From: Cheiracanthium punctorium | Lineage: Eukaryota; Arthropoda; Arachnida; Araneae; Cheiracanthiidae | Direction: 5' to 3' | NCBI GenBank assembly: GCA_038373885.1 | Contig: JAWZYV010017516.1 | Location: forward strand, 744,001-808,000 | Length of the DNA: 64,000 nucleotides | Part shown: piece by piece, positions 21,640 through 33,445 of the stretch | Layout of the letters: each line of letters begins with the position of its first letter | How positions within the stretch are numbered: the stretch's first letter is position 1 | Program-made: the position numbers and the translations under genes | Notes under the pieces: model-generated | What the model was told of the DNA's origin: nothing | Databases searched by the model: none | What the model saw: the letters and a program-made list of their open reading frames with translations, nothing else

Positions 21640-22690
21640 AGACATTAAGGTACCGAAATTCTTTTCGGTGGTCCTGTAAATAAACTCTCCAGTAGATTGG
21701 AACCAAAAATCGAGATGCACAACTAGATGTTACAACATTCTTATATATGAAATTTCATAATAGTTTTTGAGATTTGAGAGTTAAATATGCACACACATAC
21801 ACCAAAAGTCGCCAAGCTTGGCGACTTTTGGCATAGTTCTTGAGGGAGGCACGTGACCGTGGTCGGACCATTACCTAACTTATGTGGTAGGACGGTATTG
21901 TGCTTGAAATGGATGAATGCCCCTAAAATTGCTATTGACCGTAATGTATTGGAAATCTTTTGAGTGTTCCTGTAGCAGAACTATAAATGAAAAAGACACT
22001 TTTTTAAATGGAGAAATTCATTTTCTAACTCTTTACAGCATATATCACTTCTGAGTCGTTTGAAATAGCCCAATACCTCTAAAAAACGCTTTGATGAATT
22101 TCGGGCCATAGAGCGTAATGTATTTCGAATCTTTTGGGCGGTCCTGTAGATAAACTATCCAGTCGAATGGAACCAAAAGGGGAGGTGCACAACTAGATGT
22201 TACAACTATCCAAAATATGAAGTTTCGACATTCTACGCCTAATAGCTTTTGAGTTAGGCGAGTTTAATGAATTTCGGCCCATAGAGCATAATGTATTTCG
22301 AATCTTTTGGGCGGTCCTGTACATAAACTATCCATTCGATTGCCACCAAAAGGGGAGGTGCACAACTAGATCATAGAACAATCCTAAATATCAAATCTCA
22401 ACATTCTACGACCATTAGTTTTTGAGATATTCGAGTTACATACATACGTACGTACGTACGTACGTACGTACAGACGGCATGGAAAAACTGGCCACAGTAG
22501 ACTCGCCACTGGTCAAAATGAGTTGCAGACGCGTTAATATGATCGTGCATGCTAGCCTACGATGAGATGCATCGAAAAATTTTTTTAAATTAAATTTAGA
22601 GGTAGTCAAAATCGGTTTTTATGTCGAAATTTGGCCCCCAAAATTTTTCGGGATCACATTACTTCCTTATACTACGTACAAGGAAGTAAA
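21640..22690 (+). repeat. Tandem 173-bp units of an interspersed family, ending in (ACGT)n and 'acttcctt' hairpin
   Basis: ttttgggcggtcctgta recurs at about 22134 and 22307, exactly 173 bp apart, with ggggaggtgcacaactagat and atgaatttcgg in register. A further diverged unit starts near 21640. The block leads into (ACGT)n at about 22444-22470, then acattacttccttatac and gtacaaggaagta. Partial relatives lie at 37900-38100 (reversed) and 43210-43640. Confidence 0.8.
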
Positions 22691-22903
22691 AAGATCCTGT
22701 GACGTAACATGAAAATTCCATTTTTTTTTTTTTAATGGGTCAACCGTTTATAATGAAACGATGTTCGAAACTCCGATGAAAAAATGATACGATCGATTCC
22801 TAAATTGGGCTCGCAGCCGATATTCAAATTAATTTTGCAGATGATCAGCCATCAGTTTAGTTTTCATTCACTGCAGTTGATGATTTCAACTCATTTATTT
22901 TAT

Positions 22904-23635
22904 CATCGTATGGACAACTTTTTAACCCTTTGAGGCGCAACCCTTTCCCAATGCTGAAAAAAGGGCAGCCGTTGCCATCGTTCGACTTAACTACCAGCAA
23001 GATGGCGGACGATCCAAACGTTCATCGCGTGCAACAGATCAAGAGACCCTTTTTTGACGACAGCTGGATGTGCCCGCGCACAGCCAGCTGCGTCAAAAAG
23101 GGTCTCTCAAACTGTGGCATGCGATGAACGTTTCGATCGTCCGCCATCTTTCTGGTAGTTAAGTCGAGCGATGGCAACGGCTGCCCTTTTTTCAGAATTG
23201 GGTAATCTATCCAGCTGGTGTCGCATTCTTCCATTTTTCAGCAGATGTCAGTGCTGTTAAAAAGAACCGTGACCATTTTTTACGGGAAATGACGTGCTAA
23301 AAAGTAAAGGATTCTCGTGGAGCTATGTCACCCTCAACTGTTTTTATAGAAATCAAATCTAGTCTTCGTGACTGGCAACAGTCAAAACGTCAGAGTTGGG
23401 TGTTCCCAGAGCGGGATCACTGCGCGTTAAAGGGTTAAAAGTTGCGGGCAGAACTTTACGATAGTGGCCTCCTGGGCCTGACTTCAGGATGTTAGCGAAA
23501 TCGCGGGCCGTATAATTCGGATTAAGTTTGAATGTTTTATATAGGTTTTATACAGGGTTTTGACTTGTTCTGAGGGCTGGTCCAAAAGCCATGGCGGGCC
23601 TCATCCGGCCGCAGGCTGGGAGTTGTCCATATGTG
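22904..23635. mobile_element. hAT-type MITE split by a TTAA MITE
   Basis: The left end (catcgtatggacaactt) and the right part (aaagttgcgggcagaac ... gggagttgtccatatgtg) match the intact 158-bp element at 30623-30780 (caggtatggacaacctt ... ggtagttgcccacatgtg). The TTAA MITE copy C sits between them, at the point that reads ttgaaaag in the intact copy. No clear 8-bp duplication. Confidence 0.65.
22926..23434 (-). mobile_element. piggyBac-type (TTAA) MITE, copy C, full palindrome
   Basis: TTAA at 22922-22925 and 23435-23438. Orientation is opposite to copies A, B and D. The central palindrome (arms about 22946-23070 and 23076-23202) is nearly complete around gtgcccgcgcacagcc. Inserted into a hAT-type MITE. 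Confidence 0.88.
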
Positions 23636-23639
23636 GAAG

Positions 23640-24175
23640 CAGTAAATTGGGAGGCTGAAATCTGGTTACTAAGATTTTTTCTAATAAATTTTCAATTCTT
23701 ATTTAGACGTGGATTAGGCTGTGTTGTTTTGTGTTGTGTACTATCATTAAACTGAAAGATAAAGCCCTTTGTGGAGACAATTGTAGCGGGCGATAGAATG
23801 TCTACACTCAGAATATTTAATATTTACCCACTTAAAATCAAATAACTTCATATTCAATTTTTATTATACATGGAAATTCGAATTGTATAATCTGCAGAAA
23901 CATTTCGTATTCGAAACATTTCGTTTGGTATCAACATCCTCTCCTATATCCATGCTTAATGCATAGAAAACCGTTTTATTTTTGAAAAAAAGTTAAACTG
24001 AGTAGTAATTTAGAAAAGCTATCTTAAGCGAATTGGAATCGTAATTTTTCCTCCAAAGCCTGATAACCGTGACTTCAATGTAACGTCAATGTCACTTGCA
24101 ATAGATAATTCTGACACTCAAATGATTAGCTTTTTTTATTCTCTTAAATGAAATAGAGCTAAAAATAAAAAAACG
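23640..24175. other. Non-coding stretch
   Basis: Nothing recognised. Confidence 0.4.
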
Positions 24176-24179
24176 CTTA

Positions 24180-24345
24180 AAAATCAGGGAACGGGTGGAT
24201 TATCAGATTTTTTCTTTCTTTTTTTCTTTCTTCTTTTTCTTTCTTTTATTTTTTACATAATTATGATAATTTTCAGGCTGATCGCACCAACGAACCGTGT
24301 AAATTTTAAGTTATTAGACAATACATTTTTAATCTGTTTGGATGG
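24180..24345 (-). repeat. Repeat piece matching 40150-40330
   Basis: acgggtggattatcagattt, a CT-rich tract, ttttcaggctgatcgcacc and aatctgtttggatggtaaaag are, on the other strand, the same order as cttttaccatc...cacctgttctc at 40150-40325. Confidence 0.5.
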
Positions 24346-24859
24346 TAAAAGTTTTTTTGAGTGGTTGAACTGGAATTGTGACAGAGTCAGGGATCAGCGT
24401 AACTATATAGGAGCGATGTATTTTTGATTTATTCGAGGTTAGAAGTCCATTTTCTTCAGTCCATCCGTTTGTTCTATTATTGTCAACGTTTAAGTAGTTG
24501 TTAGGGTTATTATAAAAGAATATTTTTGATCTATTCTGTTTTGATTTCATGATTTCGAAGTGTCCTTTTGTACTAATAATTTAAATTGCGTTACACTTTT
24601 TATTTTCTTAAGCGTGAGTTTATAAAATAAAATTATGTTTAAAGCATATTTATGTAAGATTATACTTTTATGGCATCTATATTTATGTATCTATAAGATT
24701 GAATTTACGTTTGTAGAATTTGTTTATGCATGATGTATTTTCTTTGAATTAGAAAAAAAATAAGTATTTTATGTTTGAATTGAAGCACTATAGAGAAATT
24801 TACAATTTCAATCGTAAAGAATTATCATCATAAAGACGTAAATGCATGAAAGTGTAGCT

Positions 24860-25740
24860 CAAAAACGAGCTGTGGAAACATGATCACCGACAGCAGCACT
24901 TAGCCCAAATGTGTGAACGTGCAGTTCAAACACAAGCAGATGAAACAGATGATTAGTATTTGGAAGGAGAACGACATGGAACAGCTAGACGTCGACAAAT
25001 ACTTCGGATAAACAGTCTAAGTATCTACAAAGCTGCCACAAATATGGGTACTTATTATCATAACTTTTTAACATGGATTGCATTCACCCTGGAGCTTTGC
25101 ATTTTTCTGAAGAGTAAAAACAAAAATTAACCGAAACCATTTTGGGGACTGTAAGATTGATGTAGGACATTCCGAATTTCCTAATGAATTGGTGTGGTTG
25201 TTTCTTCGATGTCACCCACATTTCAAAGAATTCGAAATTTGAAAGCATACTTTACAATGGCTTTGTTCACAGTATATGACGAGTGAAACTATTAACGATT
25301 TTGGTGTGTACTGCTATGTTGCGAACAGTGTATAACAGACTTGATGAATTTTTTTTTTATAAACTCATTCATCTGACAGTTCAAGCAACTCAAATTCTTG
25401 ATGCTGAATTTGAACGTCCTCAATATGGACAGATATTTCTGAAGTAATGAAGACGCTGTTAGTGAATGCATCGCCCAAGATCTTCGCTGATACCCTCGTT
25501 GATCTGCTACAGAAGGAAAGGAGGCACCTTACGTTAAACTACTTTTTCCTGAACTCTGATGGCACCGACTATCGAATATTTAGAATCCCTCTTCAAAACA
25601 AAGTATATGCCATTGTAACATTGAATGTCGACCAAAGTTTACCTGATAATGTATGAGTGATCCGACAGCGATGAAAATCGTTGGCAACCATGAAGATTCT
25701 TGATACGTGCCAAGGCATTTACGTATTCATTATTTTACAC
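24860..25740 (+). pseudogene. Decayed Helitron protein, N-terminal region
   Basis: Across several frames with stops the block reads like the N-terminal half of Helitron proteins. First is a charged repeat (RQQHLAQMCERAVQTQADET, about 24890-24950). Then comes CIHPGALHF (Cys-rich motif position, about 25080), then FPNELVWLFL and HPHFKEF (about 25180-25230), GVYCYVANSV (about 25300), QILDAEFERPQYGQI (about 25390-25435), and IFADTLVDLLQKE leading to SDGTDYR (about 25485-25585). The order is the same as in the intact gene at 58866-59985 (CPHCNALKF, then FNSCFQM, then the DK/HIRRFNAP region). No Rep or helicase part follows. At least four frameshifts or stops are needed. Not functional. Confidence 0.6.
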
Positions 25741-25789
25741 TTAAGGAGCCTTTAGATTCTGAGCATGGCTCGGTAACCTGGTACTTACA

Positions 25790-26047
25790 TATTAAGCGAG
25801 AAAAATCGCTAAAAATCGGACAAAACATAAAATAAAACATTTTCTAATTCGAATTTCGAAAAAATCGCTCCGAGGCGTGTTAGGATCTGTCCTTGTGAAG
25901 CCGTATGCAAAATTCGGTAGGTCTACGACCCACCGTCTCGGCGCAATGCGATCCAGAGACGCGCGCAAAAAGATCGGTGGTCACAAACTTGCCTACAAAC
26001 CTACATAGCTACATACAATGTTTACTCTCGGATTTTATTATATAAGA
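25790..26047 (-). mobile_element. Helitron 5' end fragment
   Basis: On the minus strand it starts TCTTATATAATAAAATCCGAG after an A. It continues into gagcgattttttcgaaattcg and ttttattttatgttttgtccg, closely paralleling the 5' part of Helitron copies 1 and 2 (gaagcgattttttaaaaattcg, ttttattttatgttttatgcg). No 3' partner. Orientation is opposite to the protein remnant beside it, so they are probably separate elements. Confidence 0.55.
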
Positions 26048-26234
26048 TTCATTGAAGAGGCCATGATTAATGAAGAACATGCAAAGGTTACGATGAGGAA
26101 GACAGATGAAACTCTCTTAAAATATCTGTGTGTGTCTAGTTGAGTCTGTTGGCTTACTGCTAACAGACGGCGATGTACCGAAATTTTGTATACGCCGCTG
26201 TCATAGAAATATCGATGACACTCTCACTGTTTAA

Positions 26235-26691
26235 CCCTTTAACGCGCAGTGTTCCCGCTCTGGGAACGCCAAACTCGTGACGTTTTGACTGTTGCCAGTC
26301 ACGAAGAATAGATTTGATTTCTATAAAAATAGTTGCGGGTGACATAGCTCCACGAGAATCCTTTACTTTTGAGCACGTCATTTCCCGTAAAAAAATTGCC
26401 ACGATTATTTCTAACAGCACTAACATCTGCTGAAAAAGGGAAGAATGCGAGAACAGCTGGATAGATTGTCCAATGCTGAAAAAAGGGCAGCCGTTGCCAT
26501 CACTCGACTTAACTACCAGAAAGATGGCGGACGATCGAAACGTTCATCGACAGCTGTCGTCAAAAAAGCGTCTCTAGATCTATGGCACGCGATGAACGTT
26601 TCGATCGTCCGCCATCTTTCTGATAGTTAAGTCGAGCGATGGCAACGGCTGCCCTTTTCTCAGCATTGGGAAACGGTTTCGCCTAAAAGGG
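26235..26691 (+). mobile_element. piggyBac-type (TTAA) MITE, copy D, partly deleted palindrome
   Basis: TTAA at 26231-26234 and 26692-26695. Starts CCCTTTAACGCGCAGTG. The palindrome is asymmetric: the left arm stops at cgttcatcg, and the right arm (cagctgtcgtcaaaaaagcg onward) is complete. Confidence 0.87.
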
Positions 26692-26695
26692 TTAA

Positions 26696-27960
26696 AAAAG
26701 GAATATGCTACTACAAACCCTCGTTTTCTCACGGAGGATGAAATGAATAAAAGTTTTTTATGTGTGACACGGTAATAGAGCTATTGCTGATTATCATCTT
26801 CAAGACAAGTAGCACGCCGTTATAAAAGCCAAGAGCGTATTTCAATATAAGGATTATAAGCCGATTTGGCGGTAGATTTGAGATAGACAGGCAAAAAGGG
26901 AAGCCATACTTTTTAAAATAACATTAAATACGAATTAATAATATTATGGAATACCCTTTTACAAAAATTTATTAGCTTCCGTTTAAAATGCAGAACGACA
27001 TTAATATGAAGCGGTTATTCCTTATTGAACATTGTACCCGAATCACTTTGTATGCACCAGTAAAATATCTACGAATGCTTCGTATACCATTTCGTTGAAA
27101 AATACTCTGTTCTAAACCTTAATGAAATGTTTTATTTTGTTTTGTTTGAAATAGCATATTGAGATGCATTTATGAACTCCTGTGCAATTTTAAACTTTTC
27201 ATATGCTTTTATAAGTAAAGAATACGATTAAATAAATATTTTAAAAGCCTTAAATAAATATCGTGACAACCAAGGCCAAGTTATGGCAGTTACAGTGCGG
27301 TTGGAGATACGAATAGACCACACTTTGAAAATCGCGTAAATAAAATCCACTGAAACAGATGTTACTTTCGTCAGCATGAAAGCAAGTTACATAGAAATAA
27401 AATTAAAATTGCCTAAACAGTAAATACCTCTTTAACAGTCCTAGGATTTTGCTTTAAAGACGTTCATTTCAGCTCTAGCACATAGCAATTATATTCAGAT
27501 TTGCAACCTCCTCCAAACGAACACGATTGTTTAAGTAGCAATATTTTACCCTCTCAAGCATTGCTTTATAGAAAGAGAGAGCTAACTATTTGAGAGTCAA
27601 CACCCATTTCCCCCCCCTCCCCCCTTAGCAACCTCCCACTTCTAGCGTGGGATGGACGCGTCAGAGGTTGCTTAAATACATTTTCTTTGAATTGCATCTC
27701 GGGGCAAAGATCTGGTATGCAAAGATTGTTCCATCCGGTTCGATGGAAAAATAGCAGTTATATTTTGTTAATGGTTAGTTAAGATAAATGCTCTGAAATA
27801 AGTCTGATCAGCTCTTTTCGTGAAAAAAAAATCAATATATTGTACATATTACTCGCTAAAAATTAGTTGAAATTATGTACTAGTGTATTTTATGATCGAA
27901 TTGCTTCGGAAACTTAACAGTTATTTTCAGTAAAGCTTTGCAGAAATATAAATACCATTG
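26696..27960. other. Non-coding stretch
   Basis: AT-rich with a C-rich tract at 27611-27626. Nothing else recognised. Confidence 0.4.
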
Positions 27961-27964
27961 TTGA

Positions 27965-28300
27965 AAACGGTTCCGCCGTGGCTCAATTGGTTGAAGTTTG
28001 GCTCCATTAAGAACACCGAAAGTGAAACAACGCCGACCTGTCCTCGCTTGGGAGGGTGACGATCTCTCGTGACTGGACTGCTGCTGGACCGTGTACACTA
28101 AGGGAATCTAGTACACGTAAAATGTGACGAGGTTCCAATGTCCTTCATGTTGGAACGATACTTATAGGGGTAAAAAACCATCTACTGGTCTGTTATCTGG
28201 AATTGGTTCGAAATTAAAGTGCCCCCGAGCTAAATCGGTCTTCACTTTGGCTTAATAAAGTGAAAGCAGTGTAATTTCGTCCATCTTCTTTCTGGAACTA
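27965..28300 (+). repeat. SINE-like interspersed repeat
   Basis: Contains TGGCTCAATTGG at 27979-27990, an exact match to the tRNA-type A box consensus. Then come ttggctccattaagaacacc, a 'gggagggtgacgatctctcgtgactggactg' segment and ctagtacacgtaaaatgtg. A B box at tRNA spacing is not visible. A reversed, diverged copy lies at 31640-31800. A tRNA-derived SINE is plausible but not shown. Confidence 0.5.
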
Positions 28301-28305
28301 CCGCC

Positions 28306-28661
28306 GATAAGTGGTTAGCTATAGGGCACTAGAAGCAACAAGAACATAGTTTAGTACCTCCTGAATGGCTGAGATGTAAAATTTGCTCTCTCACGAGGTG
28401 TCTTTTACCCACTGGGAGTGGGGCTCAATGAATCGGAAAACGCCCAATTTTGCTCATCCTCTTTCGATAACGGAGGATTTGGCGATAAGTGGTTAGCTAT
28501 AGGGCACTAGAAGCAACAAGAACATAGTTTAGTACCTCCTGAATGGCTGAGATGTAAAATTTGCTCTCTCACGAGGTGTCTTTTACCCACTGGGAGTGGG
28601 GCTCAATGAATTGGAAAACGCCCAATTTTGCTCATCCTCTTTCGATAACGGAGGATCTGGC
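28306..28661 (+). repeat. Recent 178-bp tandem duplication
   Basis: 28306-28483 and 28484-28661 are almost identical (gataagtggttagctatagg at both starts). By eye only two positions differ (aatcgg/aattgg and atttgg/atctgg). Such similarity implies a recent event or an assembly artefact. Confidence 0.9.
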
Positions 28662-30622
28662 GTCGCTTTTTGGTAAGCCAGAGTGCATCAGCCACAACAA
28701 CATCAAATGGAAATTTAAAACAACTATCGTATATTCAAGCAAATGCTTCAAAATTATGCTAAAAATGCAATATTTAGCGTAATTCTCGTATTTATATAGC
28801 AGAATTTGTCTCTGGTGCTTTCCACGTTTCAAAAAATTTTCCAACTGAAAATTCCAAAATCGTTCACTTTATATTGTTTCATAGACCCTATTAAATACAT
28901 GTGAGGTTAGGTGTACAGATGTACCCATTCCTGCATCGGTGTTTTCCTGTAATTTCCCACAGTAGAGTGGCGCTGCAATCGCGTGGATGTCTAACCGCGA
29001 AGACGAGCTGATGTATAGAAAACAGGTCTTGTGTGGGACAGTCTTTTAATTAAATCTATGAGAAAAAGAAGAATTAAACCCACCTCCATAAAATTATGTA
29101 CAATTAGCTCTGTTAATGTATAATAGTCAGTACTACGTCTTGTGCTCATTTAATCATTTATTTATCATTTAAACCTCTAAAGTTCCTATCACTTAAGTTT
29201 CTAAAAGCCTCTAGACGAACGAGCCATCACATATATAATATTTCACCACATGCAATGAAAAGCAGGAATTACTAACTGAGGAGACACTAGTTCTAAGACA
29301 CTAAGTCCGAACTGTGCAGAACTCCTCAATTCGCAGTTGATAGGCATATATCAAAGGCAGAAGACAATCAAAACATGATTCAAAATCTGGTGAAAAAAAA
29401 GAGGGGTCGAATCTGTTTATAAATTAACCACTGAATATGACAAAATAAGTTTTTTTTAGCAGCTTGGATGACGTACGGATAGCATATTCAGCCGAACGTA
29501 ATGCTTCACTGGAACATACTTGAAGTAGCTGTTTCACTTTTACATATAGAAATAAAGCATTAGTATGACACATGGCTGACAAACAGGAGTGTCACAGTGT
29601 GGCACGATGTAGTGTTAACAGCGGAAAGCGAAGAGATCTTGAAAAAGCAAAAAAACTGAAAAAAAAAAATATCGCCTTCGGGAACTTTGTCAAATTTCGT
29701 AAGAACACTATTCACTCGTACATTATAAAATAGCGCCGAAAGGCGACTTGCAAAATTTCTCAATGTTTAAGATTTTTTTCTGAAGGTTTCGTAACTGATG
29801 GAATTTTATCGTTTACTTCAATGTTTAGTACAACTTGTGGAGAAATTAATAAGAAATTTTAAGTTCTTGACATAGTTTATTTGCATTTATGTAAAAGTAC
29901 ATGGTTTTTTCGAATACAGTCTCAAGCCACAGCCCAACGCTAAAGCAATTTATTAAAACCAGCGATATTTATTTTGACGTATTTTCAGGCTATAATTATG
30001 GGATTAGAATTTATTTTCAGATGAGCTGCATCATATTTTAGTTTAGACCACGAAAAACATCCAAATCTTCGTGATGTTAAGAAGTATTGAGAAGGAAGAA
30101 AAAAAAAAGCCATCGAGACTACATATTAGAAAAATCCCCTGCTTTAATTTTCTTTTACATTCGATACCGACATAAATGTTTCGGTATGAAAAATACTGTC
30201 ATTTTCAAGTACTCTCCTTTAAAATAGCGCAATACTTTTTTCAAGACCTTTCTGAAGGTACAAAGTTATAAAAAATGTCTGTATAAATTTCACGATAAAT
30301 CTTATTTGGTTTTTACAATGTATGTGCATTTTAATGGTGTAAGAAAGTGGTGTTTTTCGTAAGTTTTAGGAAATAAAAATGAATTAAAATAACTTATGGA
30401 CAGCTCATAATTTTTTTACAGTGACATTTCGTTTTTGAAGAAATTGTATTTAGCTATAATTATCGCCAATTATAGCTAAACGTACCGATAAAAACATTAC
30501 GAGCATATAATTTATATATTACAAGTTATCATTATGGAGGATTAAAATGAATTCAAGTAACTTATAAAATAGTCATATTTGCACTAGTGTTATTAGTCGG
30601 TTATTTTATTAATGTCCTATAG
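28662..30622. other. Non-coding stretch
   Basis: No gene or clear repeat seen. Open frames here are short, overlapping and without motifs. Confidence 0.4.
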
Positions 30623-30780
30623 CAGGTATGGACAACCTTTGAAAAGTTCCGGTCCAAATTTTAGCATGTTAACGAAGTCGCGAGCTTAATAATTGGGATT
30701 TGTATGGGATTTTGAACGGTTTATATGGGTTTTATACAGGCTTTTGATATGTTTCGGGAGCCGGTAGTTGCCCACATGTG
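30623..30780. mobile_element. hAT-type MITE, intact reference copy
   Basis: Begins caggtatggacaacctt and ends ggtagttgcccacatgtg. Flanking 8-mers are tcctatag and ctctatag (6 of 8 identical). It is the uninterrupted counterpart of the element at 22904-23635. Confidence 0.6.
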
Positions 30781-30820
30781 CTCTATAGTTAACCGCGTAG
30801 GAGAGACAGATCCTCCTTAA

Positions 30821-31235
30821 CCCTTTGAGGCGCAACCCTTTCCGAATGCTGAAAAAGGGACAGCCATTGCCATCGCTCGACTTAACTACCAGCAAGATGG
30901 CGGACGATCGAAACGTTCATCGCGTGCCACAGATCTAGAGACCCTTTTTGACGCAGCTGGCTGTGCGCGCACAGGCAACGGCTGCCCTTTTTTCAGCACT
31001 GTGCAATCTATCCAGCTGTTCTCGCATTCTTCCATTTTTCAGCCGATGTCAGTGCTGTTAAAAATAATCGTGACAATTTTTTTACGGGAAATGACGTGCT
31101 AAAAAGTAAAGGATTCTCGTGGAGCTTGTCACCCACAACTATTTTTATAGAAATCAAATCTATTCTTCGTGACTGGCAACAGTCAAAACGTCAGAGTTTG
31201 GTGTTCCCAGAGCGGGAACCCTGCACGTTAAAGGG
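30821..31235 (-). mobile_element. piggyBac-type (TTAA) MITE, copy E, one palindrome arm mostly lost
   Basis: TTAA at 30817-30820 and 31236-31239. Minus orientation. After ggctgtgcgcgcacagg the second arm jumps straight to caacggctgcccttttttc, so most of one arm is deleted. Confidence 0.87.
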
Positions 31236-31239
31236 TTAA

Positions 31240-31570
31240 AGGAAAGTGAGCAGCTTCCATTCTTTTCAGCTACTGTGGGAAGACTGGTTGAGCTTGAGGT
31301 CTCCTAATTTTACGTTCATTCCAGAGGAGAGACCTACATCTAGAGTTGTTGTGTTGTGTTGTGGTAAAGCTACGCAAGGGCTAGCTGCCAGAGATGGGGG
31401 GGGGCTTGATCAGACAACATTTCAAGGGATTCTAACACGTACTTATGTGACATCCGGTGAAAACCAGCCAAAAATTACAGACCGTTAGATCGACGCCTGC
31501 GCAGTAGACCACTGGAACTCTATATTTCAACTGATTACAATTTTGAGTGTCTTATTCACTCGACTATGGT
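31240..31570 (+). repeat. Interspersed repeat piece ('acatccggtgaaaaccagcc')
   Basis: gacatccggtgaaaaccagcc and gaccgttagatcgac match 6300-6340 (acatctggagaaaaccgccc) and, reversed, 41155-41215 (gtcgatctaacggtctag). An 80-residue frame at 31246-31488 overlaps it and is not convincing. Confidence 0.45.
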
Positions 31571-31639
31571 GGGCCTAGCACTTAGAGAATAACACCATTA
31601 GAGGTATCATTTGAACATGGTGGAATGGGACCACAGATT

Positions 31640-31800
31640 TTACGTGCACCAGCCCCTTTCAGCGCGCACAGTCCCAGAAGCAGTCCAAGCGAGAGAGATT
31701 GTCTCCCTCACAAAGGCTGACCAAAGTCGGCGCTGCTTTACTTTAGGTGCTCTTATCGGAACTGATTTTAAGCAGAATAGATCAATGCGGAAAGTCAAAA
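31640..31800 (-). repeat. Reversed, diverged copy of the SINE-like repeat
   Basis: cccagaagcagtccaagcgagagagattgtctccctcac, then cggcgctgctttactttaggtgctctta, are complements of the 27995-28095 text with many changes. Confidence 0.5.
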
Positions 31801-33445
31801 CTTGCAATGAGAAGAGAGTTCATTTTTTTATATTTTTCTCATTTTTACAAGATATATTTGAGAAACTCTTGAAACTTCTCCTACATCAGAAACTGTTTCC
31901 ACCTAAACACAAATAGTGATCAAAATTTAATTCTATAAGCATCGTGTTTTGTTACTTTTATATTTGATAAATGCAAACAACAGATAGTGCATTTTTAATC
32001 CACTCTTTTTGTCTGAGATATAGCAAAGCTTTGAATATTCTCATAAGGGTGAACTCTTCTCAGTGCACAAAGCAAAGTTTGCTTTTCTCGAAAGAAAGCT
32101 CAAGTCTCCGAATGTTTTCACGAAACTTTTGAGAATCATTGAGCTCTGCTCGAGCCACTGAAAAGGATTCCATTTCTGTTACATGGATTAAAAAAAGAAA
32201 CATCGCCTTTTCAACTCGTTTCTTCAAAGCTTTAAAATGCAAGGGAGGGGGGGGGGGTAAGAAAAAGATGACTCTTGTTGCTTTTACGCAGTGAAGGAAT
32301 GCAAAAGTTTTGGCATAGAAAAAAAAAAAAAAGGAAAGCAAGGAATTGGTTTGACTTTGAAATATTGTATAAAACTGTGCCCTTTTCTTCAAATAAAAGC
32401 TAAAACAAACTGAATAGCTATCATGTATTTTTTTTTCAAGAAATCTCTTTAGACCATATATTAACAAGACTAGAATACATCTATTTCAGTTTTTATTCTA
32501 GCTTTCTGAGATGATGTTAGGACTTTCGTTCTTTATAAATTCTATATATAAGCAAGAAACAGTGGGTGATTTTAACATTTTTGCATCCAGAGCTCTTTTC
32601 AAATTTTGTGAGCCTATATAAAGTTGAAAGACTGTGGTGATAGGAATGTATAACTGATTTTTTTGGCCTATTTCTGTATGTAGTGCCCAGGGTAGGGTCC
32701 TCAACTTCCTATGTGAAAAGCAGACCAGGTTAAAACGTTGTTTTGATTTATACTTTATAAAATCTTTCACGAATGCAAAAATATTTAGTAAGGGTTATTC
32801 TATTAGAAATGGTCCTTACATCAGAGATGAATAGTCGAAATATTTTTTGATACATTCGCTTGTTGAAACCGTGTTACTGTTGTTCACTTCAAACGTTACT
32901 CAGGAGCAACCTTTGAACAAAAACCCGAATGAAAATTTCATAAAAAAATTTGTTAAATAAGTTTTGATTTTAGGCAGTATTGCTAAAATTTTACTGTAAG
33001 ATCATATATCATTCGGAAACACTGTATTTAATGTTAATTATTTGCATTTTTGTGAGTTGATCGAATAAATTTTTTTTGTTTATTTTAACCTCAAAATGGT
33101 GGTCGATTTTCTTTTTATTACTTTAATTTCAAATATTCCTATGTTACATGTTCAAAAAAGAAAAGGAATAGCGACATGAAATCAGGTTAAGATGGCCATA
33201 TTAGTTTATGCTGTTTTTCATTCAATTAATGCCTGACTATTACTGTTTCGTATATCAAACAAGTAAACAGAGTAACCAAAAAACTCGTCACTCATTTTTT
33301 ATGATCTTTTTTCCCCCCTTAAATTGTAATTACCGAAAACATTCACTAATAAATCTAAAAAAGTAAACTGTTAAAGTAAACGACTCTAATGCTCAAATTT
33401 AAGATTGTTTGAACTTTGTAAAACTGGTTGTTTTTGTTTTCAAAT
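31801..33445. other. Non-coding stretch
   Basis: The longest frame is 135 residues on the minus strand (32060-32467). It is built around poly-A/poly-G tracts translated as F and P runs and shows no domain. Nothing else recognised. Confidence 0.35.

Noticed and set aside
23022..23234. Open frames within the TTAA MITEs (also at 9166, 26160, 26445, 30686)
   Set aside because: They are readings of the palindrome and recur in all copies with shifted frames; not genes.
27979..27990. A tRNA gene suggested by a perfect A box
   Set aside because: No B box at tRNA distance and no cloverleaf; treated as a SINE-like repeat only.
31246..31488. 80-residue frame starting just after a TTAA MITE
   Set aside because: Lies within an interspersed repeat that recurs at 6300 and 41155; no motif.
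32060..32467. 135-residue minus-strand open frame with polyproline and polyphenylalanine
   Set aside because: Composition comes from G- and A-homopolymers; no domain, splice context or start signal.
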